Positions 59,022-64,000 of a stretch of DNA of 64,000 nucleotides are shown here, piece after piece. This DNA comes from Anaeromyxobacter sp. GTDB lineage: Bacteria; Myxococcota; Myxococcia; Myxococcales; Anaeromyxobacteraceae. The translations under genes were made by a program, and so were the position numbers. The number at the start of each line of letters is the position of its first letter. Position 1 is the stretch's first letter. The stretch covers positions 186,001 through 250,000 of the forward strand of contig JADKCZ010000002.1 of NCBI GenBank assembly GCA_016718565.1, read 5' to 3'. The notes beneath the pieces were generated by a model, which was not told where the DNA came from, did no database searches, and saw nothing but the letters and a program-made list of their open reading frames with translations.

Positions 59022-61277
59022 ATGGCGTCCTGGAAGACCTGGCTGGCGGCGGTGGCCTCCCTCTCGACCGGCCTGGCCGGCTGCAGCGGCGGTGGCGGCG
59101 GCGGCGATCCGGCGGGCGTGTGCCTGCCCGGCCAGCAGCAGGCCTGCTACGCGGGGCCCGCCGGCACCGCCGGGGTCGGGCGCTGCGCCGCCGGGAGCCA
59201 GCCGTGCGTGGGCGGCCAATGGGGCGCCTGCGCCGGGGCGGTGCTGCCGACGGCCGAGGCCTGCAACGGCGTGGACGACGACTGCGACGGCGCGGCGGAT
59301 CAGGGTGACCCGGGCGGCGGCTCGAGCTGCGCCACTGGCCTGGCCGGGCGCTGCGACCGCGGCGTGCTCCACTGCCAGGCCGGGGCCACGGCCTGCGTGC
59401 CGGCGGTGCTGCCCGGCGCCCTCCCCGAGACCTGCAACGGGCTCGACGACGACTGCGACGGCACGGTGGACGAGGGCTGCAGCTGCCTCGACGGCCAGCA
59501 GCAGGGCTGCTACTCGGGGCCCGCCGGCACCGCAGGGGTCGGGCGCTGCGCGGCCGGCAGCCAGACCTGCGCGATCGGGCAGTGGGGCCCCTGCGCCGGT
59601 GAGGAGCTCCCGGTGGCCGAGACCTGCAACGGCCTCGACGACGACTGCAGCGGGGCCGCGGACGACGGCCTGGCCGCGCCGCCCAACGCCAACCAGCTGG
59701 GCGCCTGCCAGGGCACGCTGCAGGCCTGCACGGGCGCCGGGGGCTGGGTGGACGCCTACGCCGGCGCGCCAGGCTACGGCCTCCCGGAGACGCCTGACGC
59801 CAGCTACGCCGACGAGAACTGCGACGGGCTCGACGGCGACCTGGCCCTGGCGGTCTTCGTGAGCGCCGCCGGCACCGACGGCGGCCCGTGCACCATGGCG
59901 GCCCCTTGCGCCACCCTGCCCTACGCCCTGGCCGCGGCCGCGGCGGCTGGCAGGCCCCACGTCTACCTCCAGGCCGGCAGCTACGTCGGCAACGTCGAGC
60001 TCCGGGACGGCGTCTCGATCTTCGGCGGCTACGCGGTCGACTGGAGCCGCGGCCCGGGCAACCAGGTGAGCCTGATCGGCGGCGGGGCCGGCGCCGGCGG
60101 CGAGTACGTGGCGGTCCGCGCCAGCGGGGTCACCGCGACGCTCGCCGACCTGCGCGTCGTCGCCCCCAACGCCTCAGGCCAGGACGCCCTGGGGCGCGGC
60201 CGCAGCTCCCACGGCGTGTACGCCTCCTCCTCCACCGTGACGCTGCGCCGGGTCTTCGTCCTCCAGGGGGCCGGGGCCAACGGCCTGGCGGGCCGCTCCG
60301 GCACGCCGGCGTCCGGCACCCCGGCGCTGCCCGGCGACGTCGGGGCGCCCTCGGAGTCCTCCGTCGCCGTCTGCGACGCCACCACCAGGGGCGCGGGCGG
60401 CGCCGGCGGCATCGGCTCCTGCGGCGGGGTGGTCACCAGCGGCGGCGCCGGCGGCGGCGGCGGCACCATGGACACCTCCTGCGCCATCCCGAACGATCTG
60501 GCCGCCCGGCCTGGCGACGCCGGCGTGGACGGCCTGGGCCCCGTGGGCGGCGGCTTCGGCGGCCCCGCCGGCCCGGTCTGCACCAACGGCAGCAGCGGAC
60601 AACCTGGAGCGAACGGCCTGGCCGGCGCGGGCGGCGCGGGCGCCGGCGGCGGCGGGCTCCTGGTGGGCGGCTTCTGGTACGGCCAGTCGGGCGGCGCCGG
60701 CGCGCCCGGCGGCCCCGGCCACGGCGGCGGCGGGGGCGGCGGCGGGGGCGGCTGCGACACCGGCGTCGACGCCTGGGGCGCCGGCGGCGGGGGCGGCGGG
60801 GCCGGCGGCTGCGGTGCTCCGGCGGGCGGAGAGGGCGGCGCCTCCGGCGGCGGCAGCTTCGGCCTCTTCGGCGTCGGCAGCGCGCTGGTGGTGGAGGGCT
60901 GCACCTTCCAGCTGGGCCAGGGCGGCGGCGGCGGCCCCGGCGGATTGGGGGCGTTCGGCCAGGCCGGTGGCCAGGGCAAGGCCGGCGGCGGGCTGGCCAG
61001 CGGCGCCGGCTTCGGGGGCACGGGCGGCGCCGGCGGCAGCGGCGGCCCCGGCGGCGGGGGCGGCGGCGGCGCGGGCGGCTGGGTGGCCGGCATCCTCACC
61101 TCCGGCGGCTCGCTCCAGCTGTCGAGCTCGACCTTCGCCGGGGGCGTGGCCGGCCCCGGTGGGAGCGGCGGCACCCCCGCGCTCGGCGGGACCACCCCAC
61201 CGGGCAACTTCGGCGACACCGGGGCGACCGGCAGGCTCGCCGACACGATGACCTGCGCCTCTCCCGACGGCTGCTAG
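59022..61277 (+). CDS. MopE-like surface lipoprotein with pectin-lyase and glycine-rich domains
   Basis: 751 aa from the ATG at 59022 (GGGGGAG upstream). Signal peptide ends in the lipobox SLSTGLAGC. Residues about 40-250 contain three MopE-type modules with CNGVDDDCDG, CNGLDDDCDG and CNGLDDDCSG (Ca/Cu-binding acidic loops) and regular cysteines. Residues about 290-420 look like a right-handed beta-helix (HVYLQAGSYVGNVELRDGVSIFGGY). The rest is glycine-rich with cysteine and Gly-Ala runs, typical of myxobacterial cell-surface or matrix proteins. In Methylococcus MopE binds copper. Divergent from imuA. Function here unknown. Confidence 0.85.
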   Translation: MASWKTWLAAVASLSTGLAGCSGGGGGGDPAGVCLPGQQQACYAGPAGTAGVGRCAAGSQPCVGGQWGACAGAVLPTAEACNGVDDDCDGAADQGDPGGGSSCATGLAGRCDRGVLHCQAGATACVPAVLPGALPETCNGLDDDCDGTVDEGCSCLDGQQQGCYSGPAGTAGVGRCAAGSQTCAIGQWGPCAGEELPVAETCNGLDDDCSGAADDGLAAPPNANQLGACQGTLQACTGAGGWVDAYAGAPGYGLPETPDASYADENCDGLDGDLALAVFVSAAGTDGGPCTMAAPCATLPYALAAAAAAGRPHVYLQAGSYVGNVELRDGVSIFGGYAVDWSRGPGNQVSLIGGGAGAGGEYVAVRASGVTATLADLRVVAPNASGQDALGRGRSSHGVYASSSTVTLRRVFVLQGAGANGLAGRSGTPASGTPALPGDVGAPSESSVAVCDATTRGAGGAGGIGSCGGVVTSGGAGGGGGTMDTSCAIPNDLAARPGDAGVDGLGPVGGGFGGPAGPVCTNGSSGQPGANGLAGAGGAGAGGGGLLVGGFWYGQSGGAGAPGGPGHGGGGGGGGGGCDTGVDAWGAGGGGGGAGGCGAPAGGEGGASGGGSFGLFGVGSALVVEGCTFQLGQGGGGGPGGLGAFGQAGGQGKAGGGLASGAGFGGTGGAGGSGGPGGGGGGGAGGWVAGILTSGGSLQLSSSTFAGGVAGPGGSGGTPALGGTTPPGNFGDTGATGRLADTMTCASPDGC

Positions 61278-61388
61278 GCGCCCGAGGCCGGGCTCGCCGC
61301 CAGCCTCTGGTCCGGGGCGAAGGCGCGGCGCTGACGGCGGCGCAGCAGGTCACCGGGCCCGCCGCGGGCCCTGCCGAGGTGGGCCGGC

Positions 61389-61775
61389 CTACGCGCTGGC
61401 CGCCTGCTGCTTCTCCTGCTCGGCGATCTCGGCCCGGACCTTGTCCATGTCGAGCGCCCGCACCTGCGCGATGAGGTCCTCCAGGGCCGCCTCCGGCACC
61501 GCCCCGGCCTGCGAGAAGAGCAGCACCTTGTCGCGCAGGATCATGAGCGTGGGGATGGAGCGGATGTCGAAGGAGCCGGCCAGCTCGGGCTGCGCCTCGG
61601 TGTCCACCTTGCCGAAGGCCAGATCCGGGTGCTTGGCGGCGACCTTCTCGTAGGTCGGCCCGAAGACGCGGCACGGGCCGCACCACGGGGCCCACCAGTC
61701 GATGAGGACGATCCCGTCCTTCTCGACGACCTGCTTGAAGTTGTGCTGGGTGATCTCGACGGTGGCGGTGGCCAT
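61389..61775 (-). CDS. trxA: Thioredoxin
   Basis: 128-aa cytoplasmic thioredoxin. ATG at 61775; MATATVEITQHNFKQVVEKDG, active site LIDWWAPWCGPCRVFGPTYEKV (WCGPC), cis-Pro in RSIPTLMILRDKV. The last ~20 residues (VRAEIAEQEKQQAASA) are a helical extension beyond the usual fold. No signal peptide. Convergent with the MopE-like gene. Confidence 0.93.
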   Translation of the reverse strand: MATATVEITQHNFKQVVEKDGIVLIDWWAPWCGPCRVFGPTYEKVAAKHPDLAFGKVDTEAQPELAGSFDIRSIPTLMILRDKVLLFSQAGAVPEAALEDLIAQVRALDMDKVRAEIAEQEKQQAASA

Positions 61776-61906
61776 CTCTCGCGGTCCTCGGCGCCCGCCG
61801 TGGAGTCGGCTCGCTCGGCGCCCTGCACCGGGTATGACCCCGCCCCCTGGAAACCGGTTCGGCGGGGCCTCGGCCGGGGCGGGCGCCAGGCCCGACGCCA
61901 GCGGAG

Positions 61907-62179
61907 CTACCGGACGGCGACGGCCGCGGTCGCCGGGCCCTGCTCGCGGCACTGCGCCATCGTCCAGAGCCCCTTGGTGGAGCAGGCGTGGATGCACTCC
62001 CAGTTGGCGTCGCCGGAGGCCGAGGCGTCGCACTGCCGGACGCACTGCCGCACCTCGGGGACGTGCGCCGCCCGGCACTGGAACGAGGCGGTGGTCTCGC
62101 CCCGCAGCGGGCGGATGGACTCGGCGGCCTGGGCGGTTCCGACGGTGAGGACGAGGGCGATGGCGAGCTTGAGCATCAT
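61907..62179 (-). CDS. Exported six-cysteine peptide (twin CX3C)
   Basis: 90 aa, ATG at 62179 with GGAGG 7 nt upstream. Signal peptide LKLAIALVLTVGTAQA, mature peptide about 70 residues. Six cysteines occur in a symmetric layout C-x10-C-x3-C-x11-C-x3-C-x10-C, i.e. two CX3C motifs on two short helices plus an outer pair. This is like a disulfide-stapled helical hairpin. No database family recognised. Located near thioredoxin and the RegA/B pair. Confidence 0.7.
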   Translation of the reverse strand: MMLKLAIALVLTVGTAQAAESIRPLRGETTASFQCRAAHVPEVRQCVRQCDASASGDANWECIHACSTKGLWTMAQCREQGPATAAVAVR

Positions 62180-62501
62180 GGCGTTTCCTCCGAAGACGAC
62201 CGACTCGCCACGACGTCATTGGAAGGACCGTGCCGAAACTGCCGGGTAGCAATATCAGGCGCTTGCCTCCTCGGCCGCGCCGGTCCGCCCGGACCCTGCG
62301 AGCCGACGACCCATCCAACCCACCGAGAGCCCTATGGTTTTTCGGATCACCCGCACGCACGCCGACGCTGATGAGGGGTGCCGTGGTGCGCTGTGGGTGA
62401 AGACGCGGCGCGGCGCCTCCCGCTGGGAAGGCGCCGCGACGAGGGCGGCAGTGGCCGCCCGGCGATGGCCTCGCTCCTGGCGGCGAGGGCGCCCGCCCCG
62501 C
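62180..62501. other. 322-bp intergenic region between the six-cysteine gene and the response regulator
   Basis: No gene seen. Contains the hairpin at 62409-62438. On the minus strand CGGCACG-N4-TTCCA (about 62219-62235) resembles a -24/-12 sigma-54 element but has CC instead of GC at -12, so it is not called. Confidence 0.5.
62409..62438 (-). terminator. Strong terminator-like stem after the response regulator
   Basis: CGCGGCGCC-TCCC (62409-62421) pairs with GGGA-GGCGCCGCG (62425-62438, one bulged A), 3-nt loop: 13 pairs. It is 63 bp past the minus-strand stop at 62502; downstream T content is weak. Confidence 0.6.
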
Positions 62502-63053
62502 TCAGCGGGCCGGCGGGTACTTGTGCAGCTTGCGCTGCAGCGAGCGGCGGTGGATGCCGAGCCGCCGGGCCGCCTCCGAGATGTTGCCGCTGCAGTCGGT
62601 CAGCACCCGCTGGATGTGCTCCCACTCGGCGCGGGCCAGCGAGGGCGTCTCACCGGCCTTGGGGGCCTCGGCCTCCTTGCCGTTCAGGGCCGCCAGGATC
62701 TCGTCCGCGTCGGCCGGCTTGGGGAGGTAGCCCACCGCCCCCTCCCGCACCGCCTGCACGGCCGTGGCGATCGAGCCGTAGCCGGTCAGCATGAGCACCC
62801 GGGTCGAGGGGTCCTGCTGGCGCAGCTCGCGCAGCAGCTCCAGGCCCGACATGCCCGGCATCTTCAGGTCCAGGACCGCCATCTCGGGCGACTCCTTGGC
62901 GACCTCGCGCAGCGCCTCCTCGGCGCTGCCGGCCGTCTTCACCTCGTAGCCGCGCGACCGGATGGCCTGAGCCAGCCGCTCGCGCAGGATCTCGTCGTCG
63001 TCCACCAGCAGGATGCTCGGCAACGTGTCTCTCCCGGCCTCGATGGTGCTCAT
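62502..63053 (-). CDS. RegA/ActR/PrrA-type response regulator
   Basis: 183 aa. Receiver domain with SILLVDDDEILRERLAQ (acidic pocket) and the phosphorylated Asp in MAVLDLKMPGMSGLELL, VLMLTGYGSIATAV (Thr) and YLPKPADADEI (Lys). The C-terminal Fis-type HTH (HIQRVLTDCSGNISEAARRLGIHRRSLQRKLHKYPP) is the RegA signature. Its ATG overlaps the kinase stop (ATGA). RegB/RegA pairs control redox-dependent genes such as respiration; targets here are unknown. Confidence 0.93.
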   Translation of the reverse strand: MSTIEAGRDTLPSILLVDDDEILRERLAQAIRSRGYEVKTAGSAEEALREVAKESPEMAVLDLKMPGMSGLELLRELRQQDPSTRVLMLTGYGSIATAVQAVREGAVGYLPKPADADEILAALNGKEAEAPKAGETPSLARAEWEHIQRVLTDCSGNISEAARRLGIHRRSLQRKLHKYPPAR

Positions 63054-64000
63054 ATGTAGCTCCTCTCGCCGGCCTTGGCAGCCGGCAGCTCGATGCGCGC
63101 CTCGGTCCCGATGCCCGGGCGCGACGCGATGTGGAACTCGCCGCCCAGCTGCTCGGCGAGGGTCCGGGTGAGGAAGAGGCCCAGCCCCATGCCCTCCCCG
63201 GGAACCTTGGTGGTGAAGAAGGGCTCGCCCGCCCGGGCCAGCACCTCGGCCGGCATGCCGCGCCCGTGGTCGACCACCGTGACGGTGGCCAGGTCTCCAG
63301 CCAGGGCCAGCCGCAGCGTCACGGGCAGGCCGGGGCCCGAGGCCTGCACGGCGTTCTTGAGGAGCCCGCGCAGGGTGTCGGCCAGCGCCCGCGGTGGGCC
63401 CACGATGGCGGCCCCCTCGGCGCCGTCCTGGTACTCGACCTTGATCCGCTCGCGCGCCGGGAAGCCGTCGAGCGCCCCGCTCACCCAGGCCGGCAGGGCC
63501 ACCGCTGCCATGGGCTCGCCGGCCGCCTCGCCGGCGTTGGCGCTCATGCGGTCCAGGATCTCGCGGCACCGGCCAACCTGATCCCGCACCAGCTGCAGGT
63601 CGGCCCGCACCTCGGGCGAGGTGTCGTCGGCCAGGGCCCGCTGCAGCTCCTTGGCCACCACCGCGATGGTGGAGAGCGGCGTGGAGAGCTCGTGCGCCGC
63701 CCCGGCCGCCAGCGTGGCCAGCGACGCCAGCTTCTCGCGCCGCTGCACCAGCGCCCGCGCCTCGCCCAGCTCGCGCTCGCGCTCGGCCAGCGCCGCCGCC
63801 ACCCGCCGCACGAAGTAGACGATGAAGAGCGCGGCCAGCCCGAACGCCATCCACATGCCGCGCAGGTGCGCCCCCATCACCTCGCCCGGCTCCATGTGCA
63901 TGGTGACGTGGTGGTGCCTGGAGGTGAGCCCCTCGTGCACGAAGAGCGAGCCGTAGCCCGCCAGGCTGACCGCCAGCAGCCCCCACGACCAGCGCCGCGG
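63050..64000 (-). CDS. RegB/PrrB-type sensor histidine kinase, 5' end beyond window
   Basis: Partial kinase; the frame is open to base 64000 (PRRWSWGLLAVSLAGYGSLF is a TM helix). Then come a periplasmic His/Met-rich loop (RHHHVTMHMEPGEVMGAHLR), another TM (MWMAFGLAALFIVYFV), and the H-box LAAGAAHELSTPLSTIAVVAKEL with the phospho-His in the RegB-like TPLSTIAVVAKEL context. The ATPase follows with KNAVQASG, VDHGRGMP and GEGMGLGLFL. The redox cysteine and the quinone motif GGTFNPF of RegB are not in the visible part. Translation is coupled to the regulator. Confidence 0.92.
   Translation of the reverse strand, partial: PRRWSWGLLAVSLAGYGSLFVHEGLTSRHHHVTMHMEPGEVMGAHLRGMWMAFGLAALFIVYFVRRVAAALAERERELGEARALVQRREKLASLATLAAGAAHELSTPLSTIAVVAKELQRALADDTSPEVRADLQLVRDQVGRCREILDRMSANAGEAAGEPMAAVALPAWVSGALDGFPARERIKVEYQDGAEGAAIVGPPRALADTLRGLLKNAVQASGPGLPVTLRLALAGDLATVTVVDHGRGMPAEVLARAGEPFFTTKVPGEGMGLGLFLTRTLAEQLGGEFHIASRPGIGTEARIELPAAKAGERSYI

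Noticed and set aside
60029..61246. 405-codon proline-rich frame antisense to the MopE-like gene
   Set aside because: Mirror of glycine codons (GGC/GCC) in the sense gene; no ribosome-binding site or domain.
62219..62235. Sigma-54 promoter for the six-cysteine gene
   Set aside because: Spacing fits, but the invariant GC at -12 is CC.

Overview
The window is a very GC-rich (roughly 70 % or more) stretch of a bacterial chromosome. The organism is most likely a member of the Myxococcota close to Anaeromyxobacter. This is inferred from base composition, from a myxobacterial-type LexA box in front of an imuA-imuB-dnaE2 cassette, from the B12-dependent ribonucleotide reductase NrdJ, from the MopE-like surface lipoprotein, and from the abundant GTG/TTG starts with ATGA/GTGA stop-start overlaps. 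No tRNA, rRNA, CRISPR array, transposase or prophage gene was recognised.

Layout. 1-3.2 kb: leucine/isovalerate catabolism (acyl-CoA carboxylase beta subunit cut by the window edge, enoyl-CoA hydratase, HMG-CoA lyase). 3.2-12.3 kb: thiC, eno, a small protein, a COQ10/RatA-like protein, a YbgC thioesterase, homoserine dehydrogenase, two lipoproteins and a HARE-HTH protein with an arginine-rich tail. 12.4-19.6 kb: PQQ-type propeller, phosphoesterase, PfkB kinase, rlmN, CNNM/CBS membrane protein, ndk. 19.7-24.3 kb: TCA-cycle block sucD-sucC-mdh-icd. 24.5-32.8 kb: a tightly packed minus-strand run lepA-lepB-(157 aa)-pyrR-pyrB-pyrC-carA-(226 aa)-ydjC-like, mainly de novo pyrimidine synthesis. 33.3-36.1 kb: nrdJ with its own promoter and terminator. 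36.3-39.3 kb: small accessory genes. 39.3-52.6 kb: a probable extracytoplasmic metal-oxidation locus. It holds a giant multicopper oxidase split by a one-base frameshift, a YVTN propeller and a parvulin PPIase on the minus strand. On the plus strand are two SCO1/SenC copper chaperones and an unusual cytochrome c/periplasmic-binding-protein fusion. 52.6-58.9 kb: the SOS mutagenesis cassette imuA-imuB-dnaE2. 59-64 kb: MopE-like lipoprotein, thioredoxin, a six-cysteine exported peptide and a RegA/RegB-type two-component pair (kinase cut by the edge).

The most unusual part is the mutagenesis cassette. Its promoter spacer is exactly a 17-bp LexA-box match. The dnaE2 gene carries an insertion with a 56-nt G homopolymer and a perfect REP-like palindrome, and its two halves are one base out of frame across it. 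imuB contains a 33-bp element in tandem pairs in both orientations. The last ~50 bp of dnaE2 recur in frame at the end of an unrelated small secreted protein gene 14.5 kb away. Together these suggest either a length-switchable (contingency) mutator gene or an assembly problem, and the two can be told apart by resequencing.
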